25,926 bases of DNA from DAOTWA01 sp034435955 (GTDB lineage: Bacteria > Chloroflexota > Anaerolineae > Anaerolineales > Anaerolineaceae): NCBI GenBank assembly GCA_034435955.1, contig DAOTWA010000063.1, positions 1 to 25,926 on the forward strand, in the 5' to 3' direction. Below the pieces are notes generated by a model that saw only the letters and a list, made by a program, of their open reading frames with translations, was not told the DNA's origin and made no database searches. Positions 15,049-22,236 of the stretch are shown one piece after another. Position 1 is the stretch's first letter; each line of letters begins with the position of its first letter. The position numbers and the translations under genes were made by a program.

Positions 15049-15936
15049 TTACCAACCGCGGCCAGCGATCAATTCCTCTTTTGGAATAGCCGAAATCTGT
15101 CGGCCGACCATCGGCTCGCCAAGATTACGGCTGACTTCGGCCAGGATGGCTGGTTCGTTGTAGTGCGTGGTGGCCTTGACGATGGCCGCTGCGCGACGCG
15201 CCGGGTCGCCTGATTTAAAGATGCCCGAACCGACAAACACGCCGTCCATGCCGAGTTGCATCATCAGAGCTGCGTCGGCCGGGGTTGCGATCCCGCCGGC
15301 AGCGAAATTGACCACCGGCAGGCGGCCGAGCTTGCGCGTCTCCAATACCAGCTCGTAAGGCGCACCAATCTCTTTGGAATAGGCCATCAGTTCTTCCTCG
15401 GCCATGTTCTGCAGGCGGCGGATCTCGCCCAACACCGCGCGAGCGTGGCGCACCGCCTCCACCACATCTCCGGTGCCGGCCTCTCCTTTGGTGCGGATCA
15501 TGGCCGCGCCCTCGCCGATGCGCCGCAGCGCCTCACCCAGGTTGCGGCACCCGCACACAAAGGGCACCTTGAAAGCGTGTTTATTGATGTGGTGCTCCTC
15601 GTCCGCCGGGGTCAAAACCTCGGACTCGTCGATGTAATCCACGCCGATGGCTTCCAGAATCTGCGCCTCGACGAAATGTCCGATGCGGCACTTCGCCATA
15701 ACCGGGATGGTGACCGCGTCCATGATCTTGAGGATCAATTCCGGATCGCTCATGCGGGCGACGCCGCCTTGGGCGCGGATGTCGGCCGGGACGCGCTCGA
15801 GAGCCATCACTGCCACCGCGCCGGCATCTTCGGCGATGCGGGCGTGTTCGGGCGTGACCACGTCCATAATAACGCCGCCTTTGAGCATCTGTGCGAGGCC
15901 CTTTTTGACGGCAAAAGTTGCCACTTGCTGCTCCAT
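15049..15936 (-). CDS. pdxS: Pyridoxal 5'-phosphate synthase lyase subunit
   Basis: A 295-residue (beta/alpha)8 enzyme that builds PLP from ribose 5-phosphate, glyceraldehyde 3-phosphate and ammonia. The active-site residues sit one position after their Bacillus counterparts: Asp25 (GVIMDVVTPEHA), Lys82 (AKCRIGHFVEAQ) and Lys150 (MIRTKGEAGTGDVVEAVRH). The phosphate-binding NFAAGGIATPADAALMMQLG and FVGSGIFKSGDP segments are intact. ATG at 15936 follows GGGAGG at a normal distance and matches the family N-terminus; a longer frame to 16089 is upstream noise. It is the first gene of the operon with pdxT. Confidence 0.98.
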   Translation of the reverse strand: MEQQVATFAVKKGLAQMLKGGVIMDVVTPEHARIAEDAGAVAVMALERVPADIRAQGGVARMSDPELILKIMDAVTIPVMAKCRIGHFVEAQILEAIGVDYIDESEVLTPADEEHHINKHAFKVPFVCGCRNLGEALRRIGEGAAMIRTKGEAGTGDVVEAVRHARAVLGEIRRLQNMAEEELMAYSKEIGAPYELVLETRKLGRLPVVNFAAGGIATPADAALMMQLGMDGVFVGSGIFKSGDPARRAAAIVKATTHYNEPAILAEVSRNLGEPMVGRQISAIPKEELIAGRGW

Positions 15937-15974
15937 TGCAACCTCCCGCGATAACTCCTTACATTTCCATTTTG

Positions 15975-15983
15975 ATTCTACCA
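15975..15983 (-). promoter_or_regulatory. Extended -10 promoter element of pdxS
   Basis: On the minus strand TG (15983-15982), one base, TAGAAT (15980-15975), 39 bp before the pdxS start. The -35 region is weak (TTACCT at about 17 bp). Confidence 0.4.
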
Positions 15984-16175
15984 CGCTGAGGCGGGGAAGG
16001 TAAGATACAGGTGCGAATCGAAAGCGGACAAACAGTATGGGTATTTTTACCGAATTTGGGGGAATAAGACCATTCCGTGGCGCGGCCATCTCTGACCGTA
16101 AGTTTCAACCCATCTCGGACTATGCTGCACACCCTGCCCATAGAATCGTTGCTCTTTTCTAATCCGGTTTAATAC

Positions 16176-16204
16176 TTGACATTCCGGGTAAACCAAAGTA
16201 TATT
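16176..16204 (+). promoter_or_regulatory. Sigma-70-type promoter of the VOC-family gene
   Basis: Perfect TTGACA (16176-16181), a 17-bp spacer, and TATATT (16199-16204). The gene start is 62 bp downstream. Confidence 0.75.
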
Positions 16205-16266
16205 TAGAACGTCTGTGCTAATTATTCTTGGGGTGCTTCACCAAGGCCTATCCTTTGGAGGATGTC

Positions 16267-17151
16267 ATGCAAAAAATCGTCCCCTTCCTGTGGTTCGACC
16301 ATCAGGCCGCAGAAGCGGCAAACCGCTATGTCTCGCTCTTCAAGAATTCCAGGGTCATAAATACGACTCACTACAGCGACGCCGGCCCGGGGCCGTCCGG
16401 ATCGGTAATGACCGTGTCCTTTCGGTTAGCGGACCAGGAATTCATCGCGCTGAACGGCGGCCCTGAGTTCACCATCACCCCCGCCATTTCCTTCTTCGTG
16501 GGCTGCGACACAGAAGAGGAAATCGATCGGCTCTATCTGAATTTCTCTGACGGCGGCGAAGTGTTAATGGAGCTGAACCGATACCCTTTCAGCGACAAGT
16601 TCGCCTGGGTCAAGGACCGCTTTGGCGTAAACTGGCAGCTCAACCTCTCCGGCCGTTACACTCAAAAAATCACCCCATTTTTGACGTTTGTAGGCCCCCA
16701 ACATGGCAAAGCCGCAGAGGCCATGAACCAGTATGTCTCCCTGTTCGATGACTCCCGCATTCTGTCTGTGCAGCGCTTCCCGCCCGGGAGCGGAGAACTC
16801 GAAGGGACGGTCATGCATGGCGAATTCTCACTCCATGGGCAGGCTTTCATGGCCATGGACGGCGGTCTGGATCATAAATGGGCATTCACAGAAGGCTTAT
16901 CGCTGTTTGTGAGTTGTGAAAACCAGGAAGAAGTCGATCGGTTATGGCAGAGGCTCACTGCCGGCGGGGAAGAGGGTCCCTGCGGCTGGCTGAAGGACCA
17001 ATACGGCCTCTCCTGGCAGATCGTTCCGGCAATCTTGATAGAGATGCTCCAAGACATGGATGCCCGCAAGGCGCAGAGGGTGAACCAGGCCATGCTGCAG
17101 ATGAAGAAGATCGACATCGCCGGTTTGCGCCGGGCTTACGAACAAGATTAA
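16267..17151 (+). CDS. VOC superfamily protein with two tandem PhnB-like domains
   Basis: A 294-residue protein made of two copies of a PhnB-like (3-demethylubiquinone methyltransferase-fold) domain. Copy one covers about 1-132: KIVPFLWFDHQAAEAANRYVSLFKNSRV ... FGVNWQLNLSG. Copy two covers about 136-262: KITPFLTFVGPQHGKAAEAMNQYVSLFDDSRI ... YGLSWQIVP. A short helical tail follows (MLQDMDARKAQRVNQAMLQMKKIDIAGLRRAYEQD), as often seen at the end of single-domain members. The family is related to glyoxalase and bleomycin-resistance proteins; most PhnB-like members have no known substrate. ATG at 16267 is set by GGAGG 5 bp upstream. It is a single-gene unit with its own promoter; the next gene converges. 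Confidence 0.92.
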   Translation: MQKIVPFLWFDHQAAEAANRYVSLFKNSRVINTTHYSDAGPGPSGSVMTVSFRLADQEFIALNGGPEFTITPAISFFVGCDTEEEIDRLYLNFSDGGEVLMELNRYPFSDKFAWVKDRFGVNWQLNLSGRYTQKITPFLTFVGPQHGKAAEAMNQYVSLFDDSRILSVQRFPPGSGELEGTVMHGEFSLHGQAFMAMDGGLDHKWAFTEGLSLFVSCENQEEVDRLWQRLTAGGEEGPCGWLKDQYGLSWQIVPAILIEMLQDMDARKAQRVNQAMLQMKKIDIAGLRRAYEQD

Positions 17152-17176
17152 CGCCATGAGCGCCCGTCAAGCCCGC

Positions 17177-17980
17177 TCACATATCCAAATACTTCGACTG
17201 CTCGATCTGCTCCCGGAGCTTCTCTTCCTCACTCGGCTCGTGGATCGGCGCGGCGGGCTGCGCCATGGCCAACTCGGCTTGCTCGGCGGCGGCCAGCGCC
17301 TGGCGGCTGGCCCTGCGGAAGAAACCCACCCGTCCGCAGTGATCGCAGCGATCCAGACAACCGGTCACCAGATTGAGCGACCAGACGTGCAGCCCGAACG
17401 GGCGCTTGCAACGCGGGCAGATCGCCCCGCCCTTGAGCCCATAGGTGCGCGGCGCGCCCAACGGGAGTGCCGCGCCCTTCGAGCGCCGGCTGACCAGCAC
17501 TTGGATGCCCACCACCAGCAGAAACACCAGCGCAATCCCGCCAAAGATAGGCACGATGATCATCATCATGAACCGATTTTGCTCCGCGGCACTGACGAAC
17601 TGAAAGCGCTGCGCTGGCGCGTTGACTGCATCCCCGGCGCCGGTCCTGCCGATAGCGCTCAACTCGTGCCAGCCCTCTGCGTAGCTGCGCGTGTCAAAGG
17701 TGATCTTGAACGGCGCAGCGGTCGCCGTCCCCAGTGGCTGACCGTCGAGCAGGTATGTGACCGAGACCAGATCGGGTGGGTTATTGTATGTCTGGATCGA
17801 AAAGACACCGCGGATCTGGCTGCCGTTGTTGAAGCCTAACTGTTTGCGCACGGTGAAGCCGAAGTTGCCTTGCGCCAGAGCCGGAACGGCCAGCAAGGCC
17901 GCTAAGCCCAGCGCCAGGAGAACCGGAGGAATCTTCCCCGCCAGTCGTTTCAAGAATCCCTCGCCCATTTTGACCTTCAT
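17177..17980 (-). CDS. Membrane-anchored Ig-like/zinc-ribbon protein, third gene of the ABC locus
   Basis: A 267-residue protein of no named family. Order: signal peptide (about 15-37, ending AVPALAQG), an extracytoplasmic beta-sandwich domain (45-130; DLVSVTYLLDGQPLGTATAAPFKITFDTRSYAEGWHELSAIG, typical of bacterial Ig-like folds), a transmembrane helix (138-163), then a cytoplasmic zinc ribbon with Cys188/Cys191 (CPRC) and Cys212/Cys215 (CDHC), and a charged tail. The start ATG overlaps the permease stop codon (ATGA, 17980-17977), a sign of translational coupling, so it probably works with the ABC exporter, for example as a sensor or accessory subunit. That role is inference. A GTG two codons earlier is also possible. 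Confidence 0.8.
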   Translation of the reverse strand: MKVKMGEGFLKRLAGKIPPVLLALGLAALLAVPALAQGNFGFTVRKQLGFNNGSQIRGVFSIQTYNNPPDLVSVTYLLDGQPLGTATAAPFKITFDTRSYAEGWHELSAIGRTGAGDAVNAPAQRFQFVSAAEQNRFMMMIIVPIFGGIALVFLLVVGIQVLVSRRSKGAALPLGAPRTYGLKGGAICPRCKRPFGLHVWSLNLVTGCLDRCDHCGRVGFFRRASRQALAAAEQAELAMAQPAAPIHEPSEEEKLREQIEQSKYLDM

Positions 17981-18768
17981 TTCCACTTCGTCAGGATCGT
18001 CTCACGCTGGAACAGGCGCGCACCCAGATTGATCAGGACCACGTCCAGACCTACCAGCACCAGCGCGACAATCCACATTAATCTCGGATTGATCACGATT
18101 AACCCGGCGACCTGGGAAAAGATCAGCCCCAGCAGCGGCACGATGATGATCATCGAAATCTGCTCGGCCGCGCGTGGATCGTTTACCCGCGAAGAGACGA
18201 TCAGGGTGAACTGGGTGGCCAGCACGGCCGCCAGAGGACCAACCACCAGCACGGCTACCAGCCAAGTCGGGCTGAGGATGTACTTCATTACCCCCACCGA
18301 AGCTCCCACCAGCGGGCTGGCGGCTACGAAGATGAAAAAGCCCGCCCAGGTAGCTCCGACGGCTGGGATTACCGCCGCCAGCCCCTTGCCGGCCAGCAGC
18401 TCGGTGGTGGTGATGGGCGTTGCCAGCAGCGGCTCCAGGCTGCGCGTGGTCTTCTCGCCTACCACGCTGTACGCGGCGATGGCCGTTGGAATGGCCAGCG
18501 GCATGATCATGAAGAGCGCCATGAAGGTGTTGATCAGATAAATCTGCACACATTCGGCTGCCGAGACGCCGCTGCAGTACTGAAGGAACTGCAGCGGGAT
18601 GTCGGTGGCGGAGCCTTGTGCGCCCGGCGTGGGCCGTGTGGCGTACAGCATGACCAGGGGGAGAAGGGTGAACAGCAGCGGCAGCAGTACAACGGTGAAC
18701 AGCACCATGCGGTTCTTGAATACCTCGGCCCACTCTTTATCGATGATGGTGCGAATTCGTTCGATCAT
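17977..18768 (-). CDS. ABC transporter permease (ABC-2 type)
   Basis: A 263-residue membrane protein. It opens with a cytoplasmic helix and first membrane span (TIIDKEWAEVFKNRMVLFTVVLLPLLFTLLPLVMLY), then an extracytoplasmic loop (about 45-75) and five more hydrophobic segments. The motif YSVVGEKTTRSLEPLLATPITTTELLAGK is the conserved coupling region of ABC-2/NatB-like export permeases. Substrate unknown; sodium, antibiotics or lipids are known in relatives. ATG at 18768 overlaps the stop of the ATPase gene (ATGA) and begins at the natural N-terminus; the longer frame to 18987 is a shadow of the ATPase gene. Confidence 0.93.
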   Translation of the reverse strand: MIERIRTIIDKEWAEVFKNRMVLFTVVLLPLLFTLLPLVMLYATRPTPGAQGSATDIPLQFLQYCSGVSAAECVQIYLINTFMALFMIMPLAIPTAIAAYSVVGEKTTRSLEPLLATPITTTELLAGKGLAAVIPAVGATWAGFFIFVAASPLVGASVGVMKYILSPTWLVAVLVVGPLAAVLATQFTLIVSSRVNDPRAAEQISMIIIVPLLGLIFSQVAGLIVINPRLMWIVALVLVGLDVVLINLGARLFQRETILTKWK

Positions 18769-19706
18769 GATGACCTCTTTCCGGCGTCCTCGTTGATCCA
18801 TTGCAGGTAGACATCCTCCAGCGAGTGGCGCAACTCGCCGACGAATTGAATGTCGGCGCCCGCCTCGACCAGTTTGCGCACGATAGCCGGGTTCTGCTCC
18901 TCTGGATCGGTCAGGCGCACCAGCAGGCGGGTGTCGAGCGCCTGAACGTCCTTTACGAACGGCAGCCGGCGGACCTCGTCGACCCAAGCCGGCTCCAGCC
19001 GCTTGAGGTGAAAGACTGCCTGCCGCCCGAATAGCCGTTCGCGCAGCTTCTCGGGAGTATCAATCGTGATGGCGCGCGTCTTGAAGATGGCGATGCGCGT
19101 ACACAGTCGGTCGGCTTCGTCCAGGTTGTGTGTGCACAGGAAAATGGTGCGTCCCTCGGCCTTGAGCTCTTCGATGAAGTCGCGCACCAGCTTGGCCGCT
19201 TCCGGGTCCAGGGCGCTGGTCGGCTCGTCCAGGAAGAGCACGCGCGGCTCGTGCAGCAGCGCGCGGGCGATGGCCAGCTTCTGGCGCATGCCCTTCGAAA
19301 AGCTGCCCACTTCGTCGTAGCGCCGCTCCCACAAACCGAGCATGCGCAGGTATTTGCTCACCTGGCCCTGCACGTCTGCCACCCCATACAGCCGCGCATA
19401 GATGGTTAGATTCTTCTCTGCCGACAGTCGGTCGTACAAGCCAGGTGTCTCGGTCAGAATGCCGACGCTGCGGCGGATGTCCTGGTTCTGGCGGCCGAGC
19501 TCGAAGCCGTTGACCGTGGCCCGCCCGCGTGTGGGCGCGATCAGGGTGGTGAGCATCCGCACGGTGGTGGTTTTGCCGGCCCCGTTCGGCCCCAAAAAGC
19601 CGAACACCTCGCCCTCGGCCACGTCCAGGTTGAGATCTTCAACCGCGGTGATGACCGCCTTGTTTTTGGTCGTGAATTGCTTGGTTAGCCCCTCGGTGTG
19701 AATCAT
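18765..19706 (-). CDS. ABC transporter ATP-binding protein
   Basis: A 313-residue ATPase: Walker A GPNGAGKTT (39-47), Q-loop region LTETPGLYDRLSAEKNL, signature FSKGMRQKLAIARALL (136-150), Walker B VLFLDEPTSALDP (156-168) and switch His193 (CTHNLDEADR). The extra C-terminal domain (about 225-313) is typical of ABC-2 drug or sodium exporters. It powers the permease encoded next, to which it is coupled by a four-base overlap. It is divergent from a GntR regulator, and its upstream region holds a copy of the repeated regulator-like motif, so it is probably controlled by that regulator. Confidence 0.95.
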   Translation of the reverse strand: MIHTEGLTKQFTTKNKAVITAVEDLNLDVAEGEVFGFLGPNGAGKTTTVRMLTTLIAPTRGRATVNGFELGRQNQDIRRSVGILTETPGLYDRLSAEKNLTIYARLYGVADVQGQVSKYLRMLGLWERRYDEVGSFSKGMRQKLAIARALLHEPRVLFLDEPTSALDPEAAKLVRDFIEELKAEGRTIFLCTHNLDEADRLCTRIAIFKTRAITIDTPEKLRERLFGRQAVFHLKRLEPAWVDEVRRLPFVKDVQALDTRLLVRLTDPEEQNPAIVRKLVEAGADIQFVGELRHSLEDVYLQWINEDAGKRSS

Positions 19707-19726
19707 ATTTTCATTCCTCGATGTTC

Positions 19727-19732
19727 ATTGTA
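19727..19732 (-). promoter_or_regulatory. -10 element and operator-like motif of the ABC operon
   Basis: TACAAT on the minus strand, within GATACAATGAAC, the same word found repeatedly on the other side of the intergenic region. It lies about 21 bp before the ATPase start codon. A binding protein here would block RNA polymerase. Confidence 0.4.
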
Positions 19733-19781
19733 TCGCGATCGAGCTGCTTCGGATCTGTACGAAAGGCCAGTCCGCTGCTAT

Positions 19782-19887
19782 ACAATGATACAATTGTACA
19801 TTGATACAGTTGACCCTTGACAAACCCCTCAGGATATTATACAATTTCATCAATGATACAATTATACAATGCTACAATGATACAGTC
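19782..19887. promoter_or_regulatory. Cluster of repeated operator-like sites upstream of the GntR gene
   Basis: Four direct copies of a 14-bp word close to ACAATGATACARTT: 19782-19795, 19798-19811, 19850-19863 and 19874-19887. Partly inverted copies are interleaved (CAATTGTA, TTGTACATTG), and a further copy lies at the ABC promoter. The cluster flanks the likely GntR promoter. YtrA-type GntR proteins are known to repress their own operons through such palindromic sites. Confidence 0.6.
19817..19845 (+). promoter_or_regulatory. Promoter of the GntR gene
   Basis: Perfect TTGACA (19817-19822), 17 bp, TACAAT (19840-19845). Repeated operator-like motifs lie just upstream and just downstream, which fits autorepression. 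Confidence 0.65.
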
Positions 19888-19899
19888 AAGGCTTGGGTG

Positions 19900-20316
19900 A
19901 TGGCGATAAGGATCGATCTGGATTTTCGCTCGGGCATACCCATTTACGTCCAGATCATGGATCAGATCAAGCGGCGGGTCCTCGCGGGAGAACTGCGGCC
20001 AGGCGATCAGCTCCCCACCGTGCGCCAGTTAGCCACCGACCTGCGAGTGAATTTCAACACCGTGGCGCGGGCTTACCGTCTTTTAGACGAAGCCGGGCTG
20101 ATCTCCACCCAACAAGGGCGCGGGACTTACATCCTCGAGGCGCCCACCCCTGAGGTCAGCGAGCATCTGCGTCAGCAAGCCATGGAGGCGTTGACGCACC
20201 GATTCCTGCGCGGCGCGGCCCGCCTGGGTTTTTCTCCTGACGAAGTGCGTCTGGCGGTCGAACGGCACCTGCGCGACCGCAACCCCGCTGTGGATGATGG
20301 GGAAGACGATGAGTAA
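19900..20316 (+). CDS. GntR family transcriptional regulator (YtrA subfamily)
   Basis: A 138-residue DNA-binding protein. The winged helix covers about 10-75: PIYVQIMDQIKRRVLAGELRPGDQLPTVRQLATDLRVNFNTVARAYRLLDEAGLISTQQGRGTYI. The short C-terminal part (80-138) is too small for a ligand-binding domain, which is the mark of the YtrA subfamily, usually found with ABC transporters as here. ATG at 19900 is chosen because the sequence MAIRIDLDFRSGIPIY is the standard beginning; the longer frame from 19801 would translate the operator region. Its last codons overlap the start of the slipin-derived gene (ATG at 20309), so both were built as one operon. Confidence 0.93.
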   Translation: MAIRIDLDFRSGIPIYVQIMDQIKRRVLAGELRPGDQLPTVRQLATDLRVNFNTVARAYRLLDEAGLISTQQGRGTYILEAPTPEVSEHLRQQAMEALTHRFLRGAARLGFSPDEVRLAVERHLRDRNPAVDDGEDDE

Positions 20317-20916
20317 CCTCCGGGCGCTGCCGCTGATCGATAGCCAGGCCGCTCGGATCGACCACTGCGTCATGGTCGCTCCCTTCTCCGCAGAGAAAAC
20401 GCTTACGAAGGACACCGTTCCAGTCGATGTGGACGCCGTGATCTTCTGGGTGGTCTGGGATGCTGAAAAGGCCGCCCTGGAGGTGGAGAATCACCGCGCG
20501 GCCATCGCCTGGGCCGCCCAGACTGCCTTGCGGGAGATCATCGCTGAACGCACCATACCGTGGGGTATCACCGTCCGATCGGTCGAGATCCGCGCCGCGG
20601 TCATCCCCCAGGGCCTGGAAGACGCCATGAGCCGCCAGGCTCAAGCCGAACGCGAGCGCCAGGCGCGCGTCATCCTGGGCGAATCCGAAAAACAGATCTC
20701 AACCGCTTCGCCCAGGCAGCCGAGTCCTGACGAGACAATCCCACCGCCCTCCATCTGCGCGCCATGAACATACTCTTCGAGGGCCTCAAGGAGAAAGGCG
20801 CACTGGTGATCGCGCCCAGCAACGCGGTGGACGCAATGAATTTGGGCGGCCTGAGCGGATTGATTTCTTTGGGCATGGAACAGACGAAAAGGGAGGTCAG
20901 CCCGCGCAGCGAATGA
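20309..20916 (+). pseudogene. Slipin/stomatin-like (SPFH, Band 7) gene remnant
   Basis: Strong slipin sequence (FSAEKTLTKDTVPVDVDAVIFWVVWDAEKAALEVEN, then VEIRAAVIPQGLEDAMSRQAQAERERQARVILGESEKQI), but broken in four ways. The N-terminal membrane segment and start of the SPFH domain are missing: only MSNLRALP precedes LIDSQAARID. About 20-25 residues are missing in frame between ALREII and AERTIPWG. A one-base loss near 20700 shifts the frame. A TGA at 20728-20730 interrupts the shifted frame (RFAQAAES, stop, RDNPTALHLRAMNILFEGLKEKGALVIAPS...NLGGL), which ends at 20914-20916. Intact slipins are membrane-scaffold proteins about 250-280 residues long. An open frame of 152 codons survives to 20767. 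It sits directly behind the GntR gene. Confidence 0.85.
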
Positions 20917-21041
20917 CCAAATCGGTCGGTTTAATTCCTGGCATTGCGGCTGTAGTTTCACGCACCATGCCGCTCTGGGAGATGCAGGCTGTCCAAAAAC
21001 GGGTGAAGGACGATGTCTGTGAATCATGTGGGCTGAATTCA

Positions 21042-21057
21042 TGTTTCACGTGAAACG
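21042..21057. promoter_or_regulatory. parS: parS-like chromosome segregation site 1
   Basis: TGTTTCACGTGAAACG differs at one position from the widely conserved bacterial parS sequence TGTTTCACGTGAAACA, the binding site of ParB. It lies in an intergenic region, 37 bp centre to centre from a second copy. Confidence 0.85.
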
Positions 21058-21078
21058 TGATCATGCCACGATAACCTG

Positions 21079-21094
21079 CGTTTCACGTGAAACA
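21079..21094. promoter_or_regulatory. parS: parS-like chromosome segregation site 2
   Basis: CGTTTCACGTGAAACA, again one mismatch from the parS consensus, this time at the first base. Both sites share the full inner palindrome GTTTCACGTGAAAC. dnaN lies 3.7 kb away, as expected for an origin-proximal parS cluster. Confidence 0.85.
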
Positions 21095-21122
21095 TTCCAA
21101 AATCCGTAACACGGAGGTTTCT

Positions 21123-21911
21123 TTGCTGTACACATTCCCCATCGCCATCCTGTTCGATATCGCCTTTCCCATCCTGCTGGCCTTCTGGTTCGTGCGCCGT
21201 CACGCCGGCTCCTGGAAGATCATCGCCGTGGGCGCGCTGGCTTTCGCCGGCTCTCAGGTGCTGCATATTCCTTTCCTCAACTGGCTGACCTCCCAGTTCA
21301 CTCAGGGCGCCTTGCCTGCTCCTCCGCCCGCCTACCGCCTGGTCTTTAATGCCACCTTGCTAGGGTTGCTGGCCGGCCTGTTCGAGGAAACCGCGCGCGT
21401 CATCGCTTACTGGGCCCTTGGTCATCGCGCCCGCACCTGGCGCGCCGGCGTCTCCCTGGGTATCGGCCACGGCGGTCTTGAGAGCGCCGCTTTGGTCGGC
21501 CTGACAGCCCTGTCCACCTTCATCGCCCTGGTCATCTATACCCTACATCCGTCGACCTTCGACGCGTTGACAGGCTCGCGCCTCCAGGCGGCGCTGGCCC
21601 AGCCCTGGCACATCCCCCTGGCGGGTGCGGTCGAGCGCGCCTCGGCTCTGGCGCTCCAGATTACCCTCAGCGTGATGGTGCTGCAGGCCTTCGTGCGCCG
21701 CAATGCGCTTTGGTACCTGGCCGCCGTCCTGTGGCACGCGCTGGTTGACTTTTGGGCGGTGTATCTGAGCGGGATTGGCTGGAGCCCGTGGCCCATCGAG
21801 GGGATCATCGCTATCTTTGGGTTGTCCAGCCTGGCCATCTTATTGGCGCTCATCCGCGCTGAAAAACGCCGCGCCCTCAGCTCTGAACCGCCGGAGGCGG
21901 ACAATGCCTGA
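21123..21911 (+). CDS. YhfC family intramembrane metalloprotease-like protein
   Basis: A 262-residue membrane protein with about seven hydrophobic segments. The family signatures are FEETARVIAYW (Glu88, Glu89) and GIGHGGLES (His116, Glu120), the putative metal ligands of this group in the CPBP/PrsW-like clan. TTG at 21123 is chosen because GGAGG stands 5 bp upstream and the peptide MLYTFPIAILFDIAFPILLAF matches a natural first membrane span; a GTG at 21087 lies inside a parS site and is rejected. The protein's target is unknown. It is a lone gene, followed by a hairpin at 21974-22006. Confidence 0.85.
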   Translation: MLYTFPIAILFDIAFPILLAFWFVRRHAGSWKIIAVGALAFAGSQVLHIPFLNWLTSQFTQGALPAPPPAYRLVFNATLLGLLAGLFEETARVIAYWALGHRARTWRAGVSLGIGHGGLESAALVGLTALSTFIALVIYTLHPSTFDALTGSRLQAALAQPWHIPLAGAVERASALALQITLSVMVLQAFVRRNALWYLAAVLWHALVDFWAVYLSGIGWSPWPIEGIIAIFGLSSLAILLALIRAEKRRALSSEPPEADNA

Positions 21912-21973
21912 AATACAGCATACGTTCCTATAATAGCCTTGACCCCAAGCCCTCAACCTGCGCGATGCTGCGC

Positions 21974-22006
21974 GATCCCAAACCCGAAATGGGTTTATTG
22001 GTGATC
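21974..22006 (+). terminator. Hairpin after the YhfC-like gene
   Basis: AAACCC (21980-21985) and GGGTTT (21991-21996) form a perfect stem around a GAAAT loop, extended by CC/GG and GATC/GATC with a small bulge. The 3' side carries few T residues, so it is a weak terminator candidate. Confidence 0.35.
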
Positions 22007-22160
22007 TTACTTATCATGGGTTTGTGAAAAGGGAGAGCAGTAGAGAAATGTGCTCTTTGGGGGATGACTAAACTTGAAATCGCACATCTGATTTGTCCGA
22101 ATATATTAAATATTATATATTATACTAATATTATGTATATAATATTATCTTTATTATTTC

Positions 22161-22211
22161 GGCAAGTCCCTTCCCCCGGGCGGCTTCCCTGCGGGATGGG
22201 ACGGGCCTGCC
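22161..22211 (-). terminator. GC-rich foldable segment after the PEP-binding gene
   Basis: Outer complementary arms (GGCA..GTCCC with GGGAC..TGCC) enclose a smaller TCCC-TGC-GGGA hairpin at 22186-22196. On the minus strand this falls 26-76 bases after the stop codon and is followed by an A/T-rich run, so it may end transcription, although no continuous T-tract is present. Confidence 0.35.
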
Positions 22212-22236
22212 CGATGATCGAGCGTCGCAATCCTGA

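Larger units (their letters stand above)
15937..16266. other. Divergent intergenic region between pdxS and the VOC gene
   Basis: About 330 bases, more AT-rich than the flanks. It holds the pdxS ribosome site and -10 element on the left and a near-ideal plus-strand promoter at 16176-16204 on the right. I see no gene and no recognisable riboswitch between them. Confidence 0.6.
21912..22236. other. Intergenic region with a hairpin and a very AT-rich tract
   Basis: 325 bases between the convergent YhfC-like gene and the PEP-binding gene. It holds TATAAT at 21929-21934, a 9-bp tandem repeat CTGCGCGAT (21958-21966, 21968-21976), an imperfect hairpin 21974-22006, an almost pure A+T tract at about 22097-22158, and a GC-rich foldable segment 22161-22211. 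A plus-strand frame from 22064 runs into the neighbouring gene and is not convincing. Confidence 0.6.

Noticed and set aside
20728..20730. TGA in the slipin remnant as a recoded codon
   Set aside because: Relatives have a tyrosine-like position here, and the gene also carries a frameshift and deletions, so this is ordinary decay.
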